Part shown: positions 31,471-43,613 of the stretch, piece after piece
Layout of the letters: each line of letters starts with the position of its first letter
Position numbering within the stretch: the stretch's first letter is position 1
Assembly (NCBI GenBank): GCA_905331475.1
Contig: CAJNYU010002009.1
Coordinates: forward strand, 1 to 64,000
Direction of reading: 5' to 3'
Origin: Rotaria socialis
Lineage: Eukaryota; Rotifera; Eurotatoria; Philodinida; Philodinidae
Length of the DNA stretch: 64,000 bases
Program-made: the position numbers and the translations under genes
The notes under the pieces: generated by a model
The model's input: only the letters and a program-made list of their open reading frames with translations
What the model was told of the DNA's origin: nothing
Databases searched by the model: none

Positions 31471-32739
31471 TTAATCATCAGGTGTTGCAATACAACGGTT
31501 CACAACTGCGCATAGATGTTTATTTTCAAGTGCAGCTGTAACACGTTCTTTATCATTTAATTGTTTATTGATTTGAACTTCTTGAATATGAGCACCTTCG
31601 TATATATTGACACCGACTTTATATCGAGTTGGTAGTGTGTAGATTAACTTTGCTCGAATACTCAAACCGATTAGTGTTGCCCTAGAATAAATTTAAGCAT
31701 GATCGTAATTTTTTCAGGCTAAGAATTACTAGCTGCGATTTCACTTAGAAAACACGTATTAAAATAAACAAGCCAGAGTAAAACATCTCAAGAGTACTTT
31801 TAGGCAATTCCATGTCATTTTATGTTATAAATAGTTAGAGAATTTCCCAAGTGAAAATGTACCTATAGGTTCTATTCATTTCTTACATCTTCCAGATTAA
31901 TCGAATGATTTTCGTGCCTCTTCATTAGTCAGAATTGGCTGGTCAATATTAGTTTAACTATTCGATTACAAAATCAAATTATACCTGTGGACACAATTAC
32001 CACAATCCGAAATGCGATCGAGAGAGGAGATTTATTTAAGATTCCATTTCATTATGTGAAATCGATATTGTTACTGGCATGTAAAAGGTAACAACGAAAC
32101 TTTCAGTCTTATATCATTGTATTTTTGGAAGATAGTTGATAAACAAAATACGAAAACAGATCCTTTAGGAATAGTAGTTTCCGCACAGTTCTTATTCTGT
32201 ATCATCAGCTCTATCTGGCGCATGGCAATAAGTAAGGTTCTATGATCAAAAAGCAAGTCTTATACTAAGCTCTTATGGATTTATTTTAATTTCGATGATT
32301 CAAATATAAATTGACTGTTAGCCGGGATTTGAAGCACACATTTGTTATCTCAAAAGTATTCGTTACTTTTCATAACTTTAAGACGTTTTTCTGCTACTAT
32401 TAATTACGTACATAGAACAATGTGGAATGGTGGGTCGAAATTGCACTTGTACTGTATTAGCTTCATTATCAATTGTAACTCCTTCTAAATCAACAACATG
32501 TAGTTCTAAAATAAAATCATCATATTGTAGTTTAGAAATATAAGTAAGCCAACTTTCGTCAAACCTTCTAATGTAAGCGGATGTTCAGGATCATTAATTG
32601 TTCGAATTAAATCAAATACTTCTCGACGATCAATATTATCTGATACATCATTATTTAAATCTGACTCTTGTAGAGTTCGTTCTTCAGTACATTCATATAT
32701 TGTTGGATTTAAATTTTGCAGTTCCGATGAAAGTTCCAT
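31471..32739 (-). CDS. CIAO2B: Cytosolic iron-sulfur assembly protein CIAO2B (MIP18 family)
   Basis: Part of the CIA targeting complex (with CIAO1 and MMS19) that delivers Fe-S clusters to cytosolic and nuclear proteins. Three exons, 32739-32565, 32505-32412 and 31681-31471, give 159 residues (human 163). Conserved segments are [17 protein letters not shown], then [12 protein letters not shown], then [20 protein letters not shown] with the reactive Cys. After that come [29 protein letters not shown] and the end VVNRC. The second intron is 730 nt, long for this window, and splits the codon for Met in CSM. No disruption is visible. The close tail-to-head spacing with subunit e suggests shared or dense transcription. 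Confidence 0.93.
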
Positions 32740-33642
32740 CGTTATGTTTTTAGTCTCTTTTGTTTTCTTTTTCGCCTATAAACATCGTCCACAGATAAAC
32801 AAAATGCTATTAGTTTGTAAAATTAACCAATAAAAACCATGAAAAAAAACTGCACGGAGCTGCATGCATGCTTTTTTTTAACTGCATTAGTTTGCGACAA
32901 TCATTTTACTGGTGACATCTGTATACATAGAATATATAAAATTTTCTTTTCATGATTTGGTTTTATCACCATGGCACTAATTCAAAAAAAACATGTGTTA
33001 CTATTACCATTATTGTATAATCTAATTATGTTTAAGAACTGAAAAACAACGAAATATTTATTCATCAGAAGAGTAAATTTCAAACCAGAGTATATTTCAT
33101 GCTTAATATGAGTACATACGTGCCAAAAGAAGCACTGAATCATAAATCTTGAAGATATCTGAATACTGATCAACTTCTTGGGCCTCTCTTCGAGTCAAAT
33201 TCTCATTCACAATAGTCGTCACTAGCATAAAACTTGATGTAGAGGAATTATATATATATATATATCGCATGCGAAACCTTATGTTTGCGTGCGTCATCTT
33301 TCTTCTAACGCATCACCAATATTTATGCATTCAAATGACGATTTCATTCACTCCGATATTCTATTGGACAAATTTTACGGAGCGATGATTCATTTTATCG
33401 AATACATATATCGAACTGTGACGGATTAACATTTATCCATTTCGATTTAAAATCTTGTTCACGATCATCAGTGAGCAGCATTAGAATTAGAACTGCCAAT
33501 TGGGAAAAAAACCTCCTACAGAAAAAAAAATTTTTGTATTTAATTTTATGTCTTTATTCTTTTTCGATTTAACATAAGAGATTTACGCATATAAGAAATT
33601 ACTCTAATTGATTTTATTTAATAAAACGTTAGTATATTCTAG
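32740..33642. other. Divergent promoter region between CIAO2B and RBM28-like gene
   Basis: About 900 nt between divergent start codons. Contains a (TA)n microsatellite at about 33250-33266. No coding exon recognised; the 63-64-codon minus frames lack any motif. Confidence 0.45.
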
Positions 33643-36600
33643 ATGAAGATAGCAGAAAAAGATACGAAACCGACAGAGAAGTCACCTAAACCGGTCACAA
33701 AAAATGGAGGCATCGAAAAGAACAAAAAGAAAGAAGATTTCGAAGTTCGCATTCCTCGAATTATCGTTCGAAATCTTAATTTCAAAGTAAGTAAAATTTC
33801 ACGCAAGGAAATCGGAAGTGAAAATTCTTTTTTTTCCACTTTCAGGTCAATGAAGATCAATTGAAAAAAGCATTTGAAAAAATAAATGCGACAATTAATA
33901 ATACTTCTATCGTTAAGAGAGGTTGGTTAATAGTTTTCTATCTGAAAGAAAAAACAATTCTTGATTTAGATGGTCAGTCGAAAGGATTTGGTTTTGTAAC
34001 TTTCGAGAAGCTTGACGATGCACAAAAAGCAATAGAAGAAATGAATGGTAAAAAACTACTAGGTAAGCATCAATGATTTTATTATATCAAAGAATTCAGG
34101 GCTTATATTTATTCAGGTCGGCCAATGGCTATCGATTGGTCCTTACCAAAAAACGTCTATGAAAAAATGCACACAAAAGGTTGGTACAATCCTATTTTTG
34201 ACAAAATGAAAGTAAATTGCAATTTTCAATTTAGAAACACCATTAATCAAAAGAGATAGTTATGGCATTCACTCGAATTCGAAACAAGCAGGAATGAAAC
34301 AGGAACCAGAAGAAGAACATGGTGATGAGCAAGAAGATATGATCGAAGATGAAGAAGAAGACATGGATGAAGATGACGACGGCGACGATGATGAAGAGGA
34401 AGAAGAAGAAGAAGAAGAAGAAGAATCAAGTAATAAATAGTACACGATAAGATAGACAATCTGCTACGTCCTGAAAGATCCTATTGTTTGATTTCGCAGA
34501 TCGAGGATATTTTTTCGTTTTAAAAAAAGTAGATAGGAACTTCATAGATTTCCTACTACAAGGGTGTACGAATTACATCACTTTGAATAGCCCTGTAAAG
34601 TGAGATTTTCTGACGAATTCCAAAAGTAGACTTCTTCAAATTAATCAAATAAAAATCTTCTCTCTTCAGTTAGTTTCCGTATTTGGGTATGAGAAAAGCC
34701 TTACAAAATCACGCAAGTGATATATCCAATAAATGTGAAGAGTTTTCCTTCGACGAATAGTAGTAACCTGGGCTGTGATTCGACTTATATTTTCAAAAAA
34801 AGTCCTATTTTATCGAAAAAAAGAGGAAAATTTCCAAAAACCTCTTAATTTCGCTATTACCTTTAGACGAAAAAAAAACTTTTAATGTGTATAATCATGT
34901 GTTTTGGACAAATTTTTGTATTATAGTGACATTTGTTTTCAACAGTATTTTTCCTTTCGCCTATATAGTGGGCTGATTGAGAAATTGTTTAATACTAAGT
35001 AAAAAATAGTTCAAAAGTAAAAAAAAACTTCCAAAGTGTTCATGTACTAGTTTCGGGTTTTTAGTGCAGTTTTAGTTAGATATAAAAGCTGTATATATAC
35101 ACCCCTGGAACAGATAAGTTTCACTCTGTATTTTGATAATATTGTTACCAAAAGAACATATTTTTTTAACAGTAACGGCATATTCTGAAAGCCCGTGAAA
35201 GTTTACACCATCCTCTGTAGATGCATTTTCATTTACACTTATTTATTACCAGAAAAAATTGAGTTATGATAAAATGCAAAATAAACTTGTGGAAAATAAT
35301 AAGCGATGCATGCTGATTATCAGGGCAATAAAATTAGGTTGAGATATTTTGGAAAGTCATGTCCGTAATCTGAAACGTCTCCTCTAATTTATGAGGATAG
35401 TATTTGTCTTTTTTATGTATTTTTTTTTCAAAGTTTATGATCTATTTTATTGTTATTTATCGATTTGTGAAAATTTTTTATAATGATCCTCGAATTAGCG
35501 ACTTATTTCAGTAGAAAAAATGACATAAGGATCTTGGCTTCGGTTGAACTGTTTATAACAGCTTTATTAAAACGATTTTCGGACAGAGCAGTTAAACAAC
35601 ACCAAAACGATTGAACAGAAACGGTGTATAAAACGTCCTCTCTTTTTGTTATTTTTTTTTATCGAATATCCTATATTTTTACAAAAGTGCAATCGGAGGC
35701 CAGAGTAACTAATAGCAGTTCTTTTGACAGACACCCTTACGATGCTACAGACTCCCTATATTCTCTCTTATTACTTATTCTGTATTTCTATGTTTTCGTT
35801 GTTCTCTAGAAACAAGAACAAAGGAAAGTAGTCGTGATGTTCGTGAACATCGTACATTATTTGTTCGTAATGTGCCATTTGATGCGACTGAAGACGATTT
35901 GAAAAATATCTTATCATCAAATGGTCAACGTCGTATTGTATCATGTCGATTAGTCATTGATCCAGTATCTCGACATCCCCGTGGTAGTGCATTCGTACAA
36001 TTTGCTACATGTGAAGATGCTCAAGCATGTTTAAATTTACCATTTACACTTCGCGGACAAGATTTACAAGCTGATTTGGCATTAGGCCGCGATGAACTTG
36101 TTAAAGCAAAGGAATTACGCGATCAAAAACAAGAAAATAATAAAAAACATGATCAACGTAATTTAACGCTTGGAAATTATGGCGTTATATTGAATATAGA
36201 CGAGTTGGATGGCAATGAAACTGATTTGAAGAAACGACAAAAACTAGAAGATATTAAAAAAGAAAAACTTAAAAATCCGTTACATTTTATTTCACCAACG
36301 CGTCTTACTCTTCATAATTTACCGAAGCATGTTGATGATAATATATTAAGAAAACTTATTATTGATACATTAACGAATGATAAAGTACCAAAGAAAGATA
36401 TTATTCTTAAAGAATGCCGAGTGATGAAAACAAGCAAAGATGCAAAAAAGTCTCTTGGTTAGTACATATTTATATAATGTTCAGTTAAGAAAAAAGACAA
36501 TTTGATATATGAATAATGATTTTATTTTCAAGACATTTGAAATCATTTTCGGTAACGGGCGATCGAAAAGTTTTTTCCACAAAATGTTAATTCACTTTTG

Positions 36601-38090
36601 ACTTGTTAGAACCAGAAAATGATGCTCTTTCCAGATAAGGAATTAGATATGTTCTTGCAGTTTTTATTCGAAAATAATAAAATAATCTTTGAAAAATCCA
36701 ACAAAGTAATTTCGATGAAAACTATTTCAGCACATTTAGTTATTTTCACTATTGCGATTCGAAACTGAAAGATGAGATTTAAATTTACAAATCAGAAGTT
36801 ACCCTACAAAATGAGCTATTTGGCTTTTTTCATTTTTCGATACAGTACTTCAATTTTCCTGTTTTCTTAGATACTCATTTTTGAAAAACTCGTCAGAGGT
36901 ACTTTCTAACGGATCAAAGTTGAAAAACAGTTTCCATCACTTGTTATTCACATCTATGATTTTGACCTTTTTATCATCACAAAAAGAACTTCATAGGATG
37001 GATTGATGTTATCAGTATGAAGTGTCCTCAGCGGATATCACAACGAAAGCTACGATTAGATATTCTGAATACACCGCAATAGAATGAACCGTATAAGGAT
37101 TGCCGGTGAATTGCAAGTTATTGATATGCTTAGACTTCTGAGTGGTATATTTCAATAAATATCAATTAAGAGTAATTAGCGAAACATATCTTTATTCACC
37201 CGAACTTCAAATCTCCTTGTGAATGCTAAGCAGAGAATGATGAATTAGATACGGTACGAAATTCAACCGATGCTTTTGTAGATTGTATTTTAATAGATAA
37301 TACATTTTAAATGAGATTCGCAAATAGACATAGTTATCATTTAGCTCGTTTTGATAACATTATCCTTTATCTAAATATGGTACGATATTCTTTCGATGAT
37401 CATTTTATTGTATACATGGCGTGATCTCATGAGTACAAAACGCAACATCTGTATATAAATATAGAATTTTAAAAAGTTTTCTTTACTCATCTCATCAATG
37501 TCTATTTGAAATATCTGAATATTTTTCATATCTAAAAGTATCTTTTTTTCCTAGGTTTTGGATTTGTCAGTCTTGCTCGTCATGAAATAGCATTACGAAT
37601 AATTGAATTACTTAATAATAATAAGTTAGTATTTGGTTCAAATCGACGGCCGATCGTTCAATTTTCAATTGAAAATCGTCGTGCTTTACAATTGAAAGAA
37701 GAACGAATTGAACGAATAAAAGCAAAACAAGAATTATTAAAAAATCCATCAGATAACAAAATAGCATTTGAAACGAATAAAAAGAAAAAGCAGGCAACAC
37801 CATTATTAGACCAACGAACTAATAAAATTCGTCTCAGTGATATTATTAAACAAGCAGTAATTAGTGAAGAACTGAATAATACCATCAATGATGATGACCA
37901 CTCGATGGAAGTTGATAATAATGCGAAATTTACGATTAAATCAACTTATGATCAGAAGAGAAAAAACAAGAAGAAACGATCAAAAACAAAGTCCAAGGGG
38001 GAGATACGGGACAACCTTGATCGAATGATTGCTAGCTCGAGAAATAAAAAATCACTACCGCAAAAGACGAAGCAAAAATGGTTTGAATAA
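33643..38090 (+). CDS. RBM28: RBM28/Nop4-like nucleolar RNA-binding protein
   Basis: Seven exons (33643-33786, 33846-33921, 33970-34062, 34117-34179, 34235-34429, 35810-36457, 37555-38090) give 584 residues; human RBM28 has 759. Three RNA-recognition motifs are visible. RRM1 has RNP2-like IIVRNLNF and RNP1 [11 protein letters not shown]2 has LFVRNVPF and [11 protein letters not shown]3 has LTLHNLPK and GFGFVSL. An acidic tract of Asp/Glu, encoded by GAA/GAT repeats (34315-34429), lies between RRM1 and RRM2, as in RBM28 and yeast Nop4. The C terminus is very basic ([11 protein letters not shown]), as expected of a nucleolar protein. The family works in 60S ribosomal subunit assembly. Introns 5 (1,380 nt) and 6 (1,097 nt) are unusually long and show no further exons. 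Confidence 0.9.
34385..34427. repeat. GAA-rich repeat coding the acidic tract
   Basis: Near-perfect GAA/GAG triplets within the fifth exon of the RBM28-like gene encode an uninterrupted run of glutamates. The antisense open frame across it is a shadow. Confidence 0.8.
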
Positions 38091-38303
38091 AGCCATTGGT
38101 AATAAATAGCAATGTTTTGTTTTTGTTTGTTTGTTTTGTATACGATTAAATACAAAACACTAAGACTAAGTCATTTTCTTTCATTATCAATACACAAATT
38201 GGCTATTCATTCATTAGGAAATTCTTCTCGAAGAAAATCTATAATGTTTACATGATAGAACCAAGTTTTCTATTCATGCCTTTGTTATGTTATAGATAAA
38301 ATC

Positions 38304-39080
38304 ATGATTAAAACCATCATACAACGTTCAATAAACATCGTAGCATCATCGTGCCGTAGTTTAGTAACTCCATGCCATAATTCAAATGTAGACTTCCTCG
38401 ACAAATATGATCCTCAGCAAGTATCACTACTGCAAGAGCCACTCATGGTTGTCGACCAACACGACCGTATTATTGGTCGAACCACGAAAAAAGATGCACA
38501 TCTCTTAGCAAATATTGAATCCGAACCATCCTTAGTTCATCGAGCATTTTCATTTTTTCTCTTTGACATTTCAACAGTTCCGTCACGCCTCATATTACAA
38601 CAACGTTCAACGGAAAAAATAACCTATCCAAATTTGTGGGCGAATACATGTTGTAGTCATCCATTGTTCACTGACGATGAAGTCAATGGTGTCGATGGTG
38701 TTAAGCATGCTGTTAAACGCCGAGTTAAAATTGAACTTGGCTATGAACTTAATTTGAATTTATTTTATTTGACACGAATTTTCTATCAAGCACGCAATAT
38801 TCCTGATGATGGAATATTTGGAGAGAGTGAGATCGATTATATTATCGTCGGAAAATGTAAACAAAACACGCCACTTGATTTTAAAATAAATAAAAATGAA
38901 GTTCAACAACTACGAGCAGTGACATTAGAAGAATGTGAAGATCTTGTCAAACAAGGTGTAACAACGCCATGGTTTACAAGAATTGTACAAGAAGGTTTAT
39001 TGGCTAAGTGGTGGTCAACTGTTGATAAGCAAGAATTAAATAAGGATGCTGAAACATCAAATGAAATTATTCAACTGTGA
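38304..39080 (+). CDS. IDI1: Isopentenyl-diphosphate delta-isomerase (type I)
   Basis: 258 residues, single exon. Interconverts isopentenyl and dimethylallyl diphosphate in isoprenoid synthesis, using a Nudix-like fold with Mg2+. Active-site landmarks are NLWANTCCSHP (catalytic Cys, probably Cys117) and GESEIDYI (both acid residues of the E-x-E pair kept). Family segments VVDQHDRIIGRTTKKDAHL, VHRAFSFFLFD, LILQQRS and KRRVKIELGYE are present, and the end TPWFTRIVQEGLLAKWW is typical. The first 25 residues (MIKTIIQRSINIVASSCRSL) form a basic amphipathic stretch, so mitochondrial targeting is likely, as in the long human IDI1 form. The C terminus IIQL is not a peroxisomal signal. It lies 213 nt after the RBM28-like stop codon. 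Confidence 0.95.
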   Translation: MIKTIIQRSINIVASSCRSLVTPCHNSNVDFLDKYDPQQVSLLQEPLMVVDQHDRIIGRTTKKDAHLLANIESEPSLVHRAFSFFLFDISTVPSRLILQQRSTEKITYPNLWANTCCSHPLFTDDEVNGVDGVKHAVKRRVKIELGYELNLNLFYLTRIFYQARNIPDDGIFGESEIDYIIVGKCKQNTPLDFKINKNEVQQLRAVTLEECEDLVKQGVTTPWFTRIVQEGLLAKWWSTVDKQELNKDAETSNEIIQL

Positions 39081-39587
39081 TAAGGATTTAATTATTTATT
39101 TTTGTTGGTGAATTTATTTTTTTATTGACAGTGAAGATTTGCTTGTTGATGTAATAAAATTAATATTCAGTTTCTCAATTAATAAAGAATGTTCATATCT
39201 ATATGAACGAAACGAAATGTAGTCTAAAACGCTGAGGAAATATCGAAAATAGAATAGAAATTAATAGCGAAAAGCATTTTTTTCTTATCGATAGGATAGC
39301 TCTATTTTTTTTTTGAAAATTCTGTAAGAATAAAAATAATTCTCCATGTGAAAAATATTTACTGTAACAAGTAAAATTTCTATTCGGGCCTGCAAGTTTT
39401 CTGTCAATTGAATCGAGAGATGTCTTTTACACTAATCAATCAGTCAATACAAAAAAGAAAACCGAAAAAATATCGGGTTCAGTCGGAACGACTACTCAAT
39501 TCCGATTTTGAATATTGTCTTTTTATTATTCAAAATAGCTTTTGTGTGAAACACGATCTGAAACGAGTGTTGCAGTACATAGGGTAG

Positions 39588-39854
39588 AAATTTGGACCCA
39601 CTCCGCCCCCACAAACCGGGACAGAGAAATTAATTAATTTCTCTATCACAGCCTGTGATGGTTTCAAAGTTTCTACCGACTCCATAGATCAAAATACAGA
39701 CCGTGACCGAAAGGCTGCATGTATGATTGCATACAGTGGCAGACAGGTTCCAGCAAACGAGCTCCATTGTGTTTCACATTTTAATCCCACAGGGATTGCG
39801 CTAACAACTTTTTACTGCGAAATTAACAACCGAGTAAGTACTCGTGATGAATAG
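39588..39854 (+). other. Orphan coding-like fragment
   Basis: An 88-codon frame without ATG near its start, less A-rich than its surroundings. It contains ITACDGFKVSTDSIDQN and MIAYSGRQVPANELH. A strong donor-like GTAAGT follows an Arg codon near 39833. This could be one exon or a relic of an unrecognised gene. The GRQVPANEL part loosely recalls the RGQQIPTEEL segment of the ADP-ribosyltransferase at 21 kb, but the rest does not, so I do not assign it. Confidence 0.25.
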
Positions 39855-41350
39855 AGAGTACATTCATATCCATTAATGTTCTTATGTCAATCGCTTATTG
39901 ATCCATGGGACGAAATTAATCGGTCGTTATCTCATCCGATCAAAAGATTCCATTAACTACAAACACTTATATAAGGTGTTTTATCATATCGATCCACAGC
40001 ATAAGAAAGTGAGTTCATCTCTTTAATCTTACTCCTTGAACTAGCCGTTATATACGAGCATAGATAAAAGTTCCTTAACAAGAATATTCTTATGGCTTTT
40101 CTTCTTGCTGAATATCATCATCACTACTTTTTCATTGCGGATGTGATCTTGTAGAATTAAGCCTATTTTCGTATCGATATAGAAGTAAGTTCATCGAAAA
40201 AAAAAGATCGAGAGTTCCCATAACAAATAAACATATTGATTTAAGCTCATTAACAGTCGAGCCAATCCGCATTGATGACAAAATTAGAATGATGTCATTG
40301 TTCAATTAGAAAAATGAACGATTTACTTAGGTAGAACAATATCGTTCGATATTATTTTCCTGTTGAGTATTTAAAAAAAAAGCATCGATTGATGTTATCA
40401 GCATGCTGTTCTATCGTTCATTTCTCCTTGTTATTTTTGTGTATTGAAACAAGAAAAAGACACGCAATCTTTTCCCGCTAATATCTAATCAGCACATTTT
40501 TCTTTCACACTGAAAGTATTCATTTAAATATTATTTATGATTTCTTAGATCGATTGCTTGTCACTATGATTCTGATATATACACTTTTTATTCTAGTCTA
40601 CAGTAAACGAAATGCAATGTCTATTCGAAAATAAATACATTCAAAAACGAATTAAGCTAATGATGTTGAATGAGAGTTGAAAAAAATGAATTTGAATGTC
40701 ATAATGTCTTTTCAACGAAACAAATATAAACTGTGTTAATTCATGATGAACGTCTTGTCAATGTGCGAAAATAAAAACTATCAATCAATCGGAAAATTGA
40801 CTGTTAGATAATCATCTATAGAAAAATAGGATTTCTTTATATCACGTAAATATTCTTATCTCGCTCATGCGATCTTGTTTTATTTGAATAAGAATAAAAC
40901 GCAAATGAGTTCCGATTGATTATTATTACAATTATTATCAAACATCATTTAGAACAAATAAATATCGAGGAAATTTATTCCGATCGAATTTCATCATATT
41001 GAAATTTTTTTTCTCTCTCTCTCAATCTGTTTATTTTCATTTTAATATTTTTGTTCCACACGACAGATGTTTTTATTTTCGAAGGTTTGCCTGATGTCGG
41101 CATCGAATAGAAAGATCAAATAAATAAATAAAAGCTAGCCATGATGACGACGGCGACGGGAAAACGAACAAACGACGAAAATAGTCATTTGAGATAGAAG
41201 GAAAGAAAAAAAACCAGAAAAGAGAAGAAAATATTGAATTCATTTTCGTCGGTCATTTTCATCCTGACCTTGCTGTTTCCTCTTTTCTTTTTCGCTTCGC
41301 AATACTCATTTATATTGTGAAAACATTCAGCGAGCAAAGCACAAACAAAC
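39855..41350. other. Intergenic region upstream of the Axin-like gene
   Basis: AT-rich DNA with T and TC tracts (about 41008-41023). No open frame of note and no element ends. It presumably contains the Axin-like promoter. Confidence 0.45.
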
Positions 41351-43613
41351 ATGTATAGCGATACTGAATGCGCGCGTCGCGCAGGAAATTCAAATCGTAG
41401 TTGTCAATCCACGTCACTATCAAGTCGTTATGTACGTGGTTGTGGTAGCAATCAAGATCTATCCAAACGAATGCAATCTTTATCGTCACCATCGATATCA
41501 GAAATAATTTACAATAATGAAACATTTCCACTTCTAGCCGAATTTTTGCAAATACATGGACGTGAATCATTAGTTGGATTTTGTGCTATTGTCATTGGAA
41601 TATCAAATTTATCTGCAGATAAACGACAAGCATTGTATGCTGTTCGTGCTGCTTATAGACAATATGTTGCTGATGAATCGATATCGAATAGTTGGTTACA
41701 ACCAATAACAAGAGAATCAATTCGACAACAAATATCTCAGCGGAATTTTGATCCCTATAAAATATTTCAACCGGCTATGAAAGATATGCTGAAATATTTA
41801 AAACAAAATTTCTATTCAAATTTTCTTTCATCGCAATTATGGAAAAATTATTCAAATAAAAAACAGCAGCAGCAGCAGCAACAACAAGACAAACGAATGA
41901 AAGTACTAAATGCTTCAACACCAAAAAAATTAAATTCATCCATAAGCACATCAACTGTTAAATCATCGAAACAATCGACATATAAACGAGAAATTTTAAC
42001 AAATTTTAATGGAAACAGAACACTTGGTAAGAATATAAATTTGACTTTAATCTTTTGCTCTAAATATTAAAACGCTTTCCATTCAACTATAATTAATGAA
42101 AAAACAAAGTTTTGCCAATTGTTCGTAGGTCTTCTTTGACTTAATATTCAACGGAAGAAAAAGCATCTCTGCCTAACGGTAGATTCAATATTAAAATAGA
42201 GCATATGCTTATTGTGAGCAGAAAGCTAGCTGGACATAAGCTTCATAACTTCCATATAGACAGCTAGTCACACAGATGAACGTTATTACAGAAGTAATTT
42301 GATATACCCACACCGTTAGTGACCTGTCGGAAGTGATTCTCTGGTTCGAACTATTGAAGTATTAAGTACAAGCGCTTCCTTTTTCAACCGAAAATTTATA
42401 GAGCAATCTAGGGTTTGACGGCTAACTGTTTTTATGTCATGCATCGCTACTAAATGGCAATTTCCGGATTGATAATCGTCGAATATTTGCCCCAAGAGAA
42501 TTGCACATCCCGTGATAAATATATGACAAGATAACAAAAACTCATAAAACCTTTTTAATACTTAATCGAGTCCCATCACAGGTTCTCGTCTTTGTATTAA
42601 CGTGCCGTAGGATATTTTTGAGTTTTAATTTTCATCAACTATCGATGCATGTGGAAATTTACATCGAGAAAACATATCTCGCGCGTTTAATCGGCTGTAA
42701 ACAATAACATTTTAAAATTTTATCAACGTGCGCGATACCTTACTGTGTATATCGCTTGAAACTTTGATCTACTTCATCCGATATAAAATACTAGCAAGGT
42801 CGAAAAAAATCTCTCGCTTATATGAAAAAATCATATAACTCAATGGAATTAATTTCATGTAAATAACTTAGCATGGCATTTTACACACGATGTTCTGTTT
42901 GTTTGCTACTAGCAAAGTGATAACGAAGATAATAAGAGTGTAACATCAGCATTCGTTGGTCTCATTTTTTCTGTCTTACATGTTATTACATGTCTATTGA
43001 GCACGTTTTTCTATGATATATTGTTAACCTCATTAATTATGAGCTAGCCATTAAATTTTGTGCTCTATACTTCATTGCGAGCAAACCAATTATATTTCTT
43101 TGAGATCACATAAATGATTAACGACGATATCGTGTTATTTGAAGTTGAATTTAGAGAAATGACAAGTCTATACACACCTATATTTTTTAAACAAAACTCG
43201 TAATTGAATATCAAATAAAACAGCTTAATTAATAATTTTCTCTCTGTCTCTTATTTTCTTTTAAAGGTTCTACAAATTCAATGATGACACCGATTAAAAC
43301 TCCTTTGGCATGTTTTATACAAAACAAAGACGTTCCATATATGATTCATTTAAATATTCCTGTTGAACGTGTTACGTTAGGCGATATTAAGCCTCGTATA
43401 CATCATTTAGCTGGTAAAAGATTCGATAATCAAACAACTGAGTCTCATTACTATTTCAAACGTCGTATTGATCCATCAGAATTATGCTTAATGAATGATG
43501 GTGTAACATCAATGCCTACATATGTATATGAAGAAATTGACAATGAAGATATTCATACACCAGTACCACATCTTGATGGTATTATTGTGTGTAAATTTGA
43601 CTTTTCGAGTTGA
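41351..43613 (+). CDS. Short Axin-like protein: RGS plus DIX domains
   Basis: Two exons, 41351-42026 and 43267-43613, joined in phase (G|GT) give 340 residues. Residues about 55-165 form an RGS domain of the Axin type (FPLLAEFLQIHGRESLVGFC through QNFYSNFLSSQLWKNY). Axin uses it to bind APC. A linker of only about 80 residues follows, with a poly-Gln run and Ser/Thr-rich sequence. Residues about 245-340 form a DIX domain: VPYMIHLNIPVERVTLGDIK, then SHYYFKRRID, then a DGIIVCKFDF end. DIX self-polymerises and binds Dishevelled. Vertebrate Axins exceed 800 residues and carry GSK3- and beta-catenin-binding motifs between the two domains; I see neither. The 1,240-nt intron could hide exons, but none is visible. 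Confidence 0.8.
41865..41888. repeat. CAG/CAA repeat coding poly-Gln
   Basis: Eight Gln codons (CAG then CAA) in the linker of the Axin-like protein. Length variation between alleles would be expected. Confidence 0.8.

Noticed and set aside
34247..34459. Leu/His-rich minus-strand frame
   Set aside because: Antisense shadow of the acidic GAA tract in the RBM28-like gene.
37612..38155. Minus-strand hydrophobic open frames over the last RBM28 exon
   Set aside because: They are antisense to a lysine-rich coding exon, which reads as Phe/Leu-rich in reverse.
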